Of a stretch of DNA of 64,000 nt, positions 1-10,344 are shown piece after piece. Within the stretch, counting starts at the first letter, position 1. Every line of letters starts with the position of its first letter. The position numbers were made by a program, and so were the translations under genes. This stretch comes from Apodemus sylvaticus (Eukaryota; Chordata; Mammalia; Rodentia; Muridae). Location: NCBI RefSeq assembly GCF_947179515.1, contig NC_067474.1, positions 100,005,253-100,069,252 on the forward strand, read 5' to 3'. The notes under the pieces were generated by a model that saw only the letters and a program-made list of their open reading frames with translations, did not search any database and was not told the origin of the DNA.

Positions 1-79
1 GAGCACAGGCACAACCCACGCCTCTTCGGCCTCTTTTCCTTACGAGGACCACGTCTTGCCCGCTCTGTGAGACTTGAAG
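1..79 (+). other. Possible exon end with splice donor (window edge)
   Basis: The first 79 bases contain five CpG dinucleotides, against a CpG-poor background in the following kilobases, and end in GAAG followed by GTGAGT, a near-consensus 5' splice donor (GT at 80-81). Frame 1 is stop-free from base 1 through the donor and on to a TGA at 157-159. A second donor-like CAG/GTAAAT lies at about 108-116. The left end is cut by the window, so acceptor, reading frame and gene cannot be judged. It could equally be a 5' UTR exon or chance. I do not recognise the short peptide. Confidence 0.25.
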
Positions 80-340
80 GTGAGTGGCAGAAGATGGCTC
101 CTGATGCAGGTAAATGCACCTCTGAGTTCAGATTGACGACTGAACGCAGAGGCGATTGAAGCCTCTCGGCATATGGAAAACAACATGAAGAAACAGGGGC
201 ACCTGGATTTGATGCAGGTTTTCTTAGATGAAAGGTAAGCTTACAATTTTTTAAGGCAATAAATCAAAATTGCCATTTACCGAAGCTCTGAAATACACCA
301 CTGTGACAAACACATCATGCATATCAACTTATTTATTGAA

Positions 341-423
341 GATGAGGAGAGGGAAAAGGAGGAGGAGGAGGAGGAGGTGGAGGAGAAGGAGGAGGAGGAG
401 GAGAAGAAGGAGGAGGAGGAGGA

Positions 424-455
<32 letters not shown>

Positions 456-456
456 G
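341..456. repeat. Compound microsatellite (GGA)n-(AAT)n
   Basis: About 80 bases of GGA triplets with occasional GAA and GTG interruptions run directly into about ten AAT units. The purine-rich block is strongly strand-asymmetric. It gives rise to spurious frames of poly-Arg, poly-Glu, poly-Ile and poly-Asn that are not proteins. Such A-rich compound repeats often start in a retroposon tail, but no SINE body is visible just upstream. Confidence 0.95.
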
Positions 457-999
457 ACAAAATCAGGGAAGAGTGTTCAGAAATCTAGCTGATATCCGAG
501 GAATAATTTAGACAACCTATACTGACCAGGAAGCAAGGGAGAAGCAATGCAGGGCTTTGGATGTGCAGAGAAGGTAGCGGTGAGAACTGCTCATGGCAGA
601 TGTGGGCTTTTGAGTGAGGCTCTGCTGTCTATGAGACTCAGGCCTCCGGCTTGGGCAGCTGAGTGCATGTTTATGTCACAGTGACAAGATGAGAACAGTT
701 TGTTCTGGTGTATCTAAACATCACAGACTAGACATTAGCTGAAGTGGGTTAGCTACAGAACTCTTTAGAGAACAAACTCTAAAATCAGGGAGAGGAGTTA
801 GGATCTGTGGTATGGCAGCTCACCACCTGGCAGATATTTAACTCACGCGGGGCTTCCACTTCCTCATCTACAAAAACATGAGACATTATATGTGTAATAT
901 GAATCAATGTATGTAAAGAGCCCGTGGTAAGAAAACACCCCAGATTTTAGAAATTATTTTATAACTAATCTAATGATTTATTCCCAGGGCCCTTTCATT
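457..999. other. Single-copy sequence, possible MIR trace
   Basis: No gene or rodent repeat is recognised. The stretch around 810-900 resembles the 3' half of a MIR SINE in plus orientation (TTCCACTTCCTCATCTACAAA followed by a diverged tail), but it is too degraded for a firm call. Confidence 0.4.
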
Positions 1000-1198
1000 T
1001 TATATGTCTGGGTGTTTTGCTTGCATGTCTCTCTGTGTACCACATGTGTTCTGTAGCCCACAGAGGACAGAAGAGGACATTTGGATCCCTGGGGATGGAG
1101 TTACAGATTGTTGTGAGCCTTCATGGGGGTGCTGGGAATCTAACCCGAGTCCTCTGGAGGAGCAGTCAGTACTGTTCACTGCCTTCTCTCCAGCCTCT
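1000..1198 (-). mobile_element. B3/B2-type SINE, antisense
   Basis: Read on the minus strand this begins with a diverged form of the tRNA-like head (GGCTGGAGAGAAGGCAGTGA), then CCAGAGGACTCGGGTTAGAT (B-box region), then a body with TCACAACAATCTGTAACTCC and the typical warning CCTCTTCTGTCCTCTGTGGG. The divergence suggests an old B3 rather than a recent B2. No clear target duplication was found. Confidence 0.8.
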
Positions 1199-1667
1199 CT
1201 GTCTCGGACCTTTTAGGGATGCTGCTTATTAATTACCAAATATCAAGGTCCCTGTTTTCTAGTCCCTGAAATGAATATAAGAAAACCATGGGGGAAATTG
1301 CATGGTGTCTTGTTGGTAAGGACAGGAGAAAGCATACTCTAGAAAATAAACCTCGTTTCCTAGCTGTCTGAGGACAGCGAAGCACCCGTCATGTTTACCG
1401 CAGGAGTTTTACAGTTCTGGCTAAGACGGTGATGCAGATAAAGGAAAACTGGGTAGTACTGAGGATCCAAATTTCCTTATCTGCAACGACTTATGAGAAC
1501 AGCATGCACCAGCAATGAAATAACACCTCCTCTCTTCCAACAGACTCCCTGGCCCTCCCAGGGAGACAGAAACCACCAGGTTCTGTTTGGTGCCGACGCT
1601 TTCTTCTCTTCCCAAGGTAACAGTGAGTAGCCTTGAGAGAGAACTCTCCCTGATTGGTTGTCTATTC
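1199..1667. other. Single-copy sequence
   Basis: No repeat, exon or RNA signal was recognised. A minus-strand open frame covers part of it but is dominated by the adjoining CT-rich block and has no family resemblance. Confidence 0.4.
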
Positions 1668-1762
1668 TGACTCTGCTTCTGTCTCTCTGTCTCTGCCTGC
1701 CTGCCTCCCTCCTTCCTTCTCTCCCTCCCTCTCTCCCTCCTTCCCCTCCCCTCCCTCTCTGT
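1668..1762. repeat. Pyrimidine-rich (CTCC/CTTC) low-complexity block
   Basis: An almost uninterrupted C/T run on the plus strand made of CTGT, CTGC, CTCC and CTTC units. It explains the Ser/Leu/Pro-rich open frames here. Polypurine-polypyrimidine tracts of this kind can adopt triplex structures. Confidence 0.9.
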
Positions 1763-1913
1763 TGGCATTTGATCTCTTCAAAAGCACATGCCTACCATGG
1801 CGGATGCTATTTATGTGCACACTCTCAGAACTACACAAACATCAATTCTCACTCTTTTTTCAAAACATTGAAGATAAAAACGTTTAGTACGCATCAAGAA
1901 AAACCAGGCACAT

Positions 1914-1993
1914 TTTAGTTAATATAATCAGGGTCTGCTTCTTTCAGCCACGGTTTAATTAATGTAACGGGGGTCTGTTTCATTCAGCTGAGA
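1914..1993. repeat. Two-copy direct tandem repeat, 40-bp period
   Basis: A 40-base unit occurs twice back to back (1914-1953 and 1954-1993). Both copies carry TTTARTTAATRTAA, then GGGTCTG and TTCAGC at the same spacing, with scattered substitutions. The divergence suggests an old local duplication. No known repeat family was recognised. Confidence 0.7.
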
Positions 1994-2345
1994 TACCAAT
2001 GAATCTGTATAAAAATATTATGAGAAATTTGATTTCCAGTTCCTTTAAAAACATAACTTACATGATTTATTCTTTAAGGAGAAAATAAACTCGTGGGTTA
2101 AGTATTATTGTGAAAGGAGGAAATGGCTATCTCAGTGATAGAGATCTTGCTGAAGCCCTTCCCACTCCAATCACCATCCCCCATTTCCCCTACAGGCCTT
2201 TTAAAAGAAATTATTAAAAAATGAATGACCCAATACTCACCCCATCCCACTCAGATCTGCCCTGTCCCCCACAATTATTGTCTTGGTTAATGACCTCATT
2301 ATCTGAGTTTGCTTTCTATTACTGTGATAAAATGCTACGACTGAG
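1994..2345. other. Single-copy A/T-rich sequence
   Basis: Nothing recognisable apart from short A-rich runs. A CCCC-rich stretch at about 2155-2200 is plain low complexity. No exon boundary or RNA gene was seen. Confidence 0.4.
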
Positions 2346-2590
2346 AGCGTTAGTCCCAGTTGTCAATTTGACTACATCTGGAATGAACTATGATCCAGAA
2401 GGGCACACCTTTGATCCAGATCTTGAGGCTGGAAGACAGAGGCTTTTGATTGGGAACTTGAGGCATAGTAATCATGAAAAGCTCAGGTCCAGGCAAGGTG
2501 GTAAACACCTTTAATCCCAGGAGATAGAGGCAAGCAGATCTCTGAGTTCAGGGGCAGCCTGGAACAGAGCACGTTCCAAGTAATAAGATA
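2346..2590 (+). mobile_element. Composite rodent repeat with B1-like segment
   Basis: The first half (AGTTGTCAATTTGACTACAT, then two runs of TTTGATCCAGATCTTGAGGC type) is a recurrent murine interspersed sequence whose family name I cannot give with certainty. The second half (about 2487-2580) is B1-like: GGTGGTAAACACCTTTAATC, AGGCAAGCAGATCTCTGAGT, CAGCCTGGAACAGAG. The unit may belong to one composite element lying just upstream of the L1 3' UTR that follows. Confidence 0.6.
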
Positions 2591-3266
2591 TTAGCCATAA
2601 AATACAGGTTTTACATTATACTTCACAGACTCAAAGAAGTTCAAAAAAGAAGAAAGGCCCAAGCAAAGAAGCTTGAATCTCACTTAGAAGGGGAATAAAA
2701 TAGTCACTATTAATGATACTCTGTTATGCTTGCAGACAGAAGCAAGTTGTCCTGAGAGGCTCCAACCAGCTGCTGACTCAGACAGATACCGACACCTACA
2801 GTCAAACAGTGGACTGAGCTTGGGGAATTCTTACAGAAGAATAGGAGGAAGGATTATGGGTCCTGAAGGGGATAGGAACACCACAGGAAGACCAACAGAG
2901 TCAAGTAACCTGGACCCTTGGGGCTCTCAGACTCTGAATCACCAACCAAAGAACATACAAGGGCTGGACCTAGGCTCATATGCAGCAGATGTGCAGCTTG
3001 GCCTTCATGTGGGTCCTGAACAACTGGAATGGGGGCTGTCTGCAAAGCTGTTGCCTGTGTGTGGGATATGTTCTTCTAGCTGGGCTGCCTTGTGTGGCCT
3101 CAGTGGGAGAGGAAGTGAGCCTCACAGAGACTTGATGTGCCAGGGTTGGGGGGAATATCTAGGGGGTCCCCACCCACACACAAGAGAAGGGGAGGTGGGA
3201 GGGGGAAGATTGTGGTCAATGAGTGAAGTAAAACTGAATACATAAATAAAATAAAAATAAAAATGA
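2591..3266 (+). mobile_element. L1 (Lx family) 3' UTR, 5'-truncated
   Basis: This reads as the 3' UTR of an Lx-type L1: the segment with AAGGGGATAGGAACACCACA, the segment with GGCCTCAGTGGGAGAGGAAG, then a GGGGAGGTGGGAGGGGG purine block and an A-rich AAATAAAATAAAAATAAAAA end. No ORF2 remains. A 171-codon open frame across it is non-coding 3' UTR sequence. Confidence 0.85.
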
Positions 3267-3509
3267 AAACCAAATAATTAGAAAGATCAGGCAAAATTAT
3301 GATGAAGAGAAAGCAGATAAAGCAAGATAAATTAATTCTTGACTTGTGAATATTTACTACTCTGCATTCCCATAACCATTAAGAATCACAAAAGACAGGT
3401 GAAATCTTCCCTACTATTGGATTGCATAGTAAGAGGAACCAGTTTCATTTGAAAATACATTATTTTCACAACCCAGGTGATTTCTTTGTAAACATTATCG
3501 ATAACAAAA

Positions 3510-3781
3510 TCTTTTCAGCCAGGTGGTGGTGGCACATGCCTGTAATCCCAGTACTCTGGGAGGCAGAGGCAAGCAGATTTCTACGTTGAGGCCCGCCTGG
3601 TCTACAGAGTGAGTTCCAGGACAGCCAGGGCTATACAGAGAAACCCTGTCTTGAAAAAACCAAATCCAAAAAACCAAAAACCAAAACCAAAACCCAAAAC
3701 AAAACAACAACAACAACAACAAAAAAACCCACCACCACCACCAACAACAACAACAAAACCAAAAAAGCAAAAGTCTTTTCA
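3510..3781 (+). mobile_element. B1 SINE with A-rich tail and target duplication
   Basis: A full-length B1 (7SL-derived) starts at 3518 with GCCAGGTGGTGGTGGCACAT (A-box region), followed by TGTAATCCCAGTACTCTGGG, GAGTTCCAGGACAGCCAGGG and AGAAACCCTGTCTTG. Its tail evolved into AAAACC, CAA and CCA repeats up to about 3771. The octamer TCTTTTCA occurs directly before the element (3510-3517) and directly after the tail (3774-3781), consistent with L1-driven retroposition. Open frames in the tail are low-complexity artefacts. Confidence 0.93.
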
Positions 3782-3846
3782 ATTGGAAAAATGTAAGTCA
3801 AAGTGATTAAAATGTTCATGTATTTTGGCAGTTAATCCCCAAATAA

Positions 3847-3976
3847 TGGCTGGCTGTGGTGGTGCATGTCTTTAACCTCAGGATTTGGATACAGAAGCAG
3901 GTGGATCTATACAGGCTAGCCTGGTCTACATAGCAAATTCTAGGCTAGCCAGGACTCCATAGTGAGATTCAAAAAT
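3847..3976 (+). mobile_element. B1 SINE, diverged
   Basis: GGCTGGCTGTGGTGGTGCAT, TTTAACCTCAGGATTTGG, CAGGTGGATCTATACAGGCT, AGCCTGGTCTACATAGCAAA and CAGGACTCCATAGTGAGA match B1 in order with many substitutions. It is older than the copy about 70 bases upstream in the same orientation. Confidence 0.85.
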
Positions 3977-5019
3977 AAATCTTTGTGTAGTATCCTAAAA
4001 GCAAATAAGTACATTTACTATGCAGTACACATTGTATTTTTTATGTGTTATATATTATAAACTTACTTATTCTAATTTAAGTAGCTTTTATACTAGTATG
4101 CACATATTTTACGTACACAAATACATGCGTATGTATTTCATGCAGAATTTTTTTTTAATTTAAACTTTTAGTTTACACATCCATCTCTATGGCCACACTG
4201 GAAGCTCCCTGGGTGTGAATGCTGCCTTCAACTCACAGCTGCATCCTCCACACTTAACATGATCAAAACTTTACAGGTATATTTATATATGTTCAGATGT
4301 ATATGTTTGAACATGTATAATATAAAGTATGAATGCATACCAACACTCAACAGTGTGCAGTAACAGAACCAGGTTCCAGGTCACAGGAGTGCCACAGCAA
4401 CCGACATGGGACTTTAAGAAGACAGTTCTCCTCTCTGTCACAGCTGCTCTGTAACCTTAGAGAGATGACTCCATCTCTTTTGAGTCTCTTCCTGATGCCA
4501 TCTCAGACTAATGACAGGCCTATGAATTGGGTAAGAGGAGGTAAGGAGCAAGCCTAGCATGGAGCAGGCACTAAGCCATGACAGCCTACAATGGCCGAGC
4601 CTTTCCTATGTCACTGTGACTTTAAATTCCACATTCTTCTTTCCCCACTACCCAAGGCTCTAGATCTTGTAGCTTTCAGTACTTTTCATACAACTATATT
4701 CCATGAGAGACATTGCTTCTCATTCTGCTGCAGTCTAACTGGCAGGAGGACCTCAAAGTTGAGGTGTGCACCCCACTAGAGTTAGGCTGCATCAGTATGT
4801 CAGATCTGTGGAGTGTTCAGGTAACCAGCTCTAATGCTTGTCTTTTATGCCTCTAGTTTAGCAATTAATGCAGCACTTTACTTCTATTTAATAAGCACCA
4901 TGGCTTTTCTTTCTTGTTCTAATTTTTGGAATTTTACTATGTCACCCAAAGAAACTCAGAGGCCCTACCATAATATGTTGTAAAGACGCACGGAAGACTT
5001 TATAATATGCAAATGTAGA
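3977..5019. other. Single-copy sequence
   Basis: A/T-rich at 4000-4160, otherwise ordinary complexity. No recognisable exon, RNA gene or rodent repeat. Short open frames at 4333-4557 and 4591-4779 show no family resemblance. Confidence 0.4.
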
Positions 5020-5510
5020 CCCTCAACACATCCACCAGAGTGACACCCAAATGTCAGAGCACAACTTTCTCCTACTAAAAGGCTTCCAAGCACCCCATCT
5101 CAGAGCATAGACTGATTCCTTAGAAGAGACCTCAGTGCCTCGCCTCAGGGATGCCTTCTGACCTGCACTGTTCACAGCTGTCCAGGGATACCTCAGGGTC
5201 TTGACCTTGGTATTCTGCTCTAAGACACTTTTTTACCAAGCTCTTCACACAGACCTCAGATCTTTCCCTCTCTGTCTTCCGGATTCTTCACCTTAGTTGC
5301 CTTATTTATAAAACAGAGAATTTTTTCCAGGACCAGTCTCTCTGCTCCCCATAACTCCCTCCCTAGCTTTTCTACTCGATGCTTCTCTGTAGCCTCCCTC
5401 ATCTTTCAACATTCTATTCAGTTTATGTACTTTATTTTCTGAGTCCATCTTCCAAATGGTATGTCTCTAAGGGAAGGGGTTACTGTCTCTTTTGCCAACT
5501 GCCATCTTCT
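5020..5510 (+). mobile_element. Probable L2 LINE 3' relict
   Basis: The order of weak matches fits the L2 3' region: a CTACTAAAAGGCTTCCAAGC segment, a Leu/Pro-type pyrimidine-rich middle, then GGTATGTCTCTAAGGGAAGG followed by GGTTACTGTCTCTTTT, resembling the L2 'TGTAAGCTCC...GGGCAGGGACT' block. Divergence is high, as expected for a repeat older than the rodent radiation, and it could be another ancient LINE. Confidence 0.5.
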
Positions 5511-6790
5511 GTTGGGGGCAGTATAGAAAGCCACCTGTGTTCCTGTAGAGACTGGGTCTCTCTGGGCTTCTGGTATCCTTGTTTCTCCTTTTCCCTGGTT
5601 CGCAGTGCTTTGGAGGCATGTTGGATGTAGCCCAATAAATAAAACAAAATGAAATAAAATGAAAACAACGCTGTGGACAGAGCCAAGCTCTCCAACACAA
5701 CCATGGATGTTTCAGACGCATCATAAGGAGCTCCATGTCACTGAGTGCAAGAGACAACTTGATTTTATTTTCTGGAGACCCATTATGTCAATCTTTATCC
5801 AGAAAGCAGGATATGTGTTGGACATCAGAGAAAGGAGTGAGAGGCAGGACTTGTGCAAACAACTTCTTTGTGTAAAGGGAAGAGACGCGGTCCGGATCCC
5901 GGGGAGGGGTGTGATTTATCGTCATTGCGTCTGCTCAAATCCACCAGCTCATCACTGTTGACATTTCCTCTGCACCTCTCTCTGCCACAGGTTAATTGGA
6001 ACTGGGACTTAGCTATGGGCCTCTGAAACTCATTATCTGGTATCAGGGATGTGCTTTACCAGAGGTGAGGCTCTAATTATAACACCGCTGCCTTCGCTGA
6101 TGGACAACCATAAGTATTTCCTGACCGAGACTCAGTTTTTCAATGTCTAAGACTGCACATGTGAAATTTTATCTAATGTTCCCCTGGTACTGACAGACAG
6201 TATTAGCCTATGGAATTGAGACAACATTGAGCAAGGTTTTCAGTATTCTGCAAGCCTGTCTTGTGTGTGAACAAAGGGGCCAGCTCCCTACAGTAGCAGT
6301 CAGAAGTCCCTTCCTGCTTTCTCTGTCCCCTTGAAAGTTTTAGCTAAAATGGTAAAGGGGAACATGTTCAGCAGAAAACTAGAAATTTACTGTCTTAGCC
6401 TCTGTGGCTATAGTACAGAGAAAATGACAAAACAAAACACACCTGACCATTTACACATTACAGAAAATACACCACACTTCTATACTGTCACAGCAATTCC
6501 CAGGTGGGAGATGCACACAGTAGGGATGATTAGCTTTACATATAGGGGCACATTGGAGGAGGCATCATCTCTAAATGGGATTAAACATACACTTGTAGCT
6601 GACGTCAGATCATGACTACTATACAGCTCTAAGCAGGCCATACAAGATGTGGAAGAGTTTTGAAGTTCATTGGGAAACCCTGTGATGTCACTATTTATAC
6701 CCTTAGTTTCGATGGTGACTGTCTTAGAGTGAGGTAGATTAAAAATAAAAGCAAAGCTGAAAGCAACTGTTTCCGAAAAGGCTTACTTAC
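5511..6790. other. Single-copy sequence with a small CpG cluster
   Basis: No gene is recognised. A local cluster of about six CpGs occurs at 5886-5930 (including CGCGG, TCCGGA and CCCGG), unusual for this AT-rich neighbourhood but far too short for a CpG island. AAATAAAACAAAATG-type runs lie at 5635-5665. Confidence 0.4.
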
Positions 6791-6795
6791 TGAAA

Positions 6796-6842
6796 AACAA
6801 CAAACAAACAAACAAACAAAACCAAATAAAACAAGGAAACAA
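6796..6842. repeat. (AAAC)n-rich tract
   Basis: About six AAAC units followed by A-rich imperfect copies. No SINE body adjoins it. Confidence 0.8.
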
Positions 6843-7233
6843 AACCATGTTAACATGTCAGGAAGGCTATGAATCCATGATGAAAATTCACCCCAAAACT
6901 CACTCCAAGCGTGATGTTGATATAAGACACTATTCAGGGCATTTATTAAAGAGAGGAGCTAGTAAGACAAACTTTCAAGTCTTTTTAAAGAGCAGTAAAT
7001 TGACTACTGAGTGATTATCACATATACCAGACATATACCTAAGTGCTTCATTGAAACACTACAAGCAAAGGCCCAAAGGCAAGAACATTAGGGTTTGGCA
7101 GGAAAGACAGCTAGCTTAACTGAATCAAATAAGGAACCAGCACTAAGAAACACAGAGCTATTTGCAGACAGGCACTGGAGCAGAGGGCAAGGAAGATGGT
7201 TCTGGAATAGTTTACTAGGGATATGCTAGATAC
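6843..7233. other. Single-copy sequence
   Basis: Ordinary complexity. No repeat, exon or RNA signal was recognised. Confidence 0.4.
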
Positions 7234-7360
7234 AGATCATTCTGGCACAGGTTATGAGGGATTCTGTGGATACACGGTTAAGGGGGATGCTGTGGATGCA
7301 CAGGTAAGAGGGATGCTGTGGATGCACAGGTAAGATGGATGCTGTGGATGCAGAGCTGCA
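7234..7360. repeat. 26-bp minisatellite, about four copies
   Basis: The core GATGCTGTGGATGCACAGG recurs at 7286, 7312 and 7338, exactly 26 bases apart. A diverged copy (GATTCTGTGGATACACGG) starts at 7260, and a weaker one may lie before it. The minus-strand open frame over it shows a matching periodic peptide, which is a by-product of the array rather than evidence of a gene. Confidence 0.85.
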
Positions 7361-9150
7361 TCTTAAAAGATGCAGAGGAGTTGACTGTGCTTTGACTGAC
7401 AATGCTTGAAGCAAGTAAAAGGTACTTGGTCTGACCAGAGGGAGCCATTTTTAAAAAGCAGGGAAACTACTATGTAGTTTCTTCACTTGCGGGTTAATAT
7501 TTTAGAAAGCTGTTGGTGATCTGAGATCCAGGACTCCCAGCACAGGGCCACGGTCCTGAGCACGTGAGATCCACACTCTTTCCCCACTTCTGCAGCTTCT
7601 CTCTGTGTCTCTGGCTCCCCACTGCCTCCCTTTGGGGGGAGTAGATTTCAAAATTCTAAAATTATGTGCAAAGGAAACCTTCTACTAACTGAAAAGGGAA
7701 GTTCTTTATGTAAGAACTCATAGAATTGGAGGGAAACAAGGAACTGAATTTGGAAGCAATTTGCAAAGGGTCTTTAGGAAATCCAGGCCGATCCTGTTAA
7801 ATGGTCTCCAATTATTCTTCCCCATTCTGTGCCATTTCATTTTTCTAGTGTCCAGGAGAGACAGAAACTCTTCCTTGGCTATTTGTACTGAGAGAGGCAG
7901 AAATCTCCCAATCATTCACTGAGAGTCAGACTGCTCCACTGGCAGAATGCTGCCAAACCAAGGCCATTGGCCTTACATTCTCAGGATATTTATCCCTTCA
8001 GCAAACTCCGGTTCTTTGCCCATGCTGGTGGTCTAGAAAAGATGATGCTTTTGTCTTGAAGTAGTCAATGCTTGTTGCCGAGGGAAAAGCACTTTTCAGG
8101 AACTATCGCTGAGATGGATATCCAAGCAGGGGACATCCGAGTCTATTTGATGGCTGAAGTGGTCTTTGATTGTTTGAGAACGGGTTTTAGGCCGCTGAAT
8201 TTCTTTTAGGGTTAGTATGAACCTCCCCATGATGGAAGCCCAACTGTGAGAACCCTGGAAAAACTTGATGCCAGAAGACAACAAGATGACAGCTGTTGGA
8301 AAGCTGAGTTCTTGCCTGATCTGTGGATGGGTGGTACAGATTCCCTGTGGAATGTATAAATGGCATGTGATGTGTTTCTGCAAGCATAGCCTGGAACTTT
8401 GTAAGAGAATGTGGAATAGTCTAAGAATTTTTGCCATCCACTCGGGGGTGGAGTAGTGAGGGGGAATAGAAGCACACTCTCTGTGGCTCACTTGGGTGAC
8501 CAAGTGCTTAGGCAACAGGTGTGACTGGCAGCTGGGTTACACTCGTCACTTCTTCCAGTGTGTCCCAGGGCATGTTTCTAACTTGTTTCTGATCTCCTGA
8601 CTTTTGGATCTCTTGCAAACGTTCCCGTCTGGGGTTCTGCGTTGCCAATGGCACCTGTATCTTCCGCTTCTCACCAAGTCGGGTTCATATTCTTGTCGGT
8701 TACTAGTTCTGGCTGTCTTGATAAGCACCCCAAGTTAAAAGAATGGTTTGGGCCCTTGTAGCTTAAGTAGCAAATGCTCCAGTTGGGTGTCCTCATCTCT
8801 GCACAGGACCCAGGCTGTATCTAACAAAGCTCAGACTATGTAAATGTGAATTCAGCCAAGGTAAGCCAGTGGGGAGTCGACCTCTGGCAGCCTGTGTGTC
8901 TTCTATTGACTCTGCAGTTCCCAATTGTTCCCCACCACCACCTTTTTCATTTCATTAAACTGCCAGGCAATATTTCAGTATGTTATTGAAAGAGGCCGCT
9001 TTTTCAGTGATGGGTGAAATGATTTCTAAAAATACTCGCAAATCAATTTGCTCAGATGGAGGAAATCTTGATAAAGAAAGGTGCTATTAAATGTGTGAAA
9101 TAAAAAAATAAAAGCCTTCTTCTCATTTGGGGACACGCTACTAATAATCC
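7361..9150. other. Single-copy sequence with unexplained coding-like patch
   Basis: No rodent repeat is recognised over about 1.8 kb. On the minus strand, 8508-8684 is a stop-free frame of 58 codons whose translation has a protein-like charge pattern (it includes KRKIQVPLATQNPRRERLQ and later DQKQVRNMPWDTLEEVT) and ends at TAA. Two more minus-strand frames (8096-8515 and 7718-7915) lie downstream in other frames. I do not recognise a family. A frameshifted pseudogene or an unknown exon is possible, and so is chance. Confidence 0.25.
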
Positions 9151-9154
9151 CAGC

Positions 9155-9270
9155 TTCACAGATAACTATGTGGCTTTAGGCAAAGCATTAAAAAAAGTCT
9201 TTGGAATTTCAGGTTCCTCAGTTGCAATGTGAAGGAATGGCATCTCTCTCATTGTACTGCGGCAATAGCA
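9155..9270 (+). mobile_element. Probable MIR SINE fragment
   Basis: AACTATGTGGCTTTAGGCAA, AGGTTCCTCAGTTGCAATGT and the following AAGGAATGG match the MIR order 'TGTGACCTTGGGCAAG ... CCTCAGTTTCCTCATCTGTAAAATGGG' with heavy divergence. Confidence 0.5.
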
Positions 9271-9973
9271 ATACATGTTTTTGCCAAAAAGGTGAGCTTT
9301 TTTAGTTCATTTAGTTTAGTCTTAGTGTGACTGATACAACTCCATCAGAGTTTGGCATCCTCATCAGCAAGGGTAGAGAATGGAAGAGTCTTGGACCAGG
9401 GAACTAATAGACTCCTCTTTCAATGCATCAGAATAATGCTAAAAATATTCATTCCCTTAAAAGGAAGGGTAGTGTGACATACAACATCATATTTACCTTA
9501 GTTTTGGCTGGATAAATACCACAGGTCTGTTGACATGATGCAGGGCTTCCAAGTGTGGCACAGCTAATAACATCTTCATACAAACAGAGGCTTACATCTC
9601 TTTGCTCATGTGAAAAGCCCTCCACTGTTCCCAGGCTCCCTTCTGCCCAGCATCTACCCTTCTCTTTGGAAACAGTGCCTCAAAAGTCTTGGAGGATTTC
9701 ATTATGTTGATTAATTGAATGTATCAAAACTGGGATAACTGATGAACAGAGAGTGGGTAAAACATTACTGCCATGAGATGTGAGCTCTTTATGCAGAAAA
9801 AAAAAGGCTGTAAATGTGGGGACACTACTAACTCCCAGGGTATTTGGGAGAATAAAATGGAGTAACACCGTGAAGAGGATCCTCTCTATGGGGCCACCAA
9901 GGATCTGTCCATCTGTGTACCTGTGTATAAACGGAACATTTACCTGGTACACAGTAGGTATGCAGTGAGTACT
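9271..9973. other. Single-copy sequence
   Basis: No feature recognised. Overlapping frames on both strands at about 9680-9979 are not supported by any motif. Confidence 0.4.
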
Positions 9974-10344
9974 GAGCACTTTATTTATTTATTTTTAAAG
10001 GTGGATCTCTCTCTTTTTTTTAAGATTTATTTTATTTATTTATTTTATGTATATGAATACACTGTAGCTGTACAGATGGTTGTGAGCCTTCATGTAGTCG
10101 CTGGTAATTGAATTTAGGACCTCTGCTCACTCCGGTCAACCCTGTTCGCTCAGGCCCAAAGATTTACTTATTATAAATAAGTACACTGTAGCTGTCTTCA
10201 GACACACCAGTAGAGGGCATCGGATCTCATTATAGATGGTTCTGAGCCACCATGTGGTTGCTGGGGTTTGAATTCAGGATCTTCGGGAGAGCAGTCAGTG
10301 CTCTTAACTGCTGAGCCATCTCTCCAGCCTAGAGCACTTTATTT
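9974..10344 (-). mobile_element. Dimeric B2-type SINE with 13-bp target duplication
   Basis: On the minus strand the element begins at about 10331 with AGGCTGGAGAGATGGCTCAG (tRNA-derived A box) and AACCACATGGTGGCTCAGA-type B2 body, ending with CTACAGTGTACTTATT. It then continues into a second B2-like body with GGAGTGAGCAGAGGTCCTAA, AACCATCTGTACAGCTACAG and an ATAAAATAAATAAAAT tail. The perfect 13-mer GAGCACTTTATTT flanks the unit (9974-9986 and 10332-10344), so both halves were inserted as one transcript. This composite form is common in mouse DNA. Confidence 0.9.

Noticed and set aside
2730..3245. 171-codon open frame on the plus strand
   Set aside because: It lies entirely in an Lx L1 3' UTR, which is non-coding. 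The open frame comes from its G-rich, stop-poor composition.
10310..10331. tRNA-like A-box sequences in SINEs considered as tRNA genes
   Set aside because: They are heads of B2/B3/ID_B1 retroposons and cannot form a full tRNA cloverleaf.
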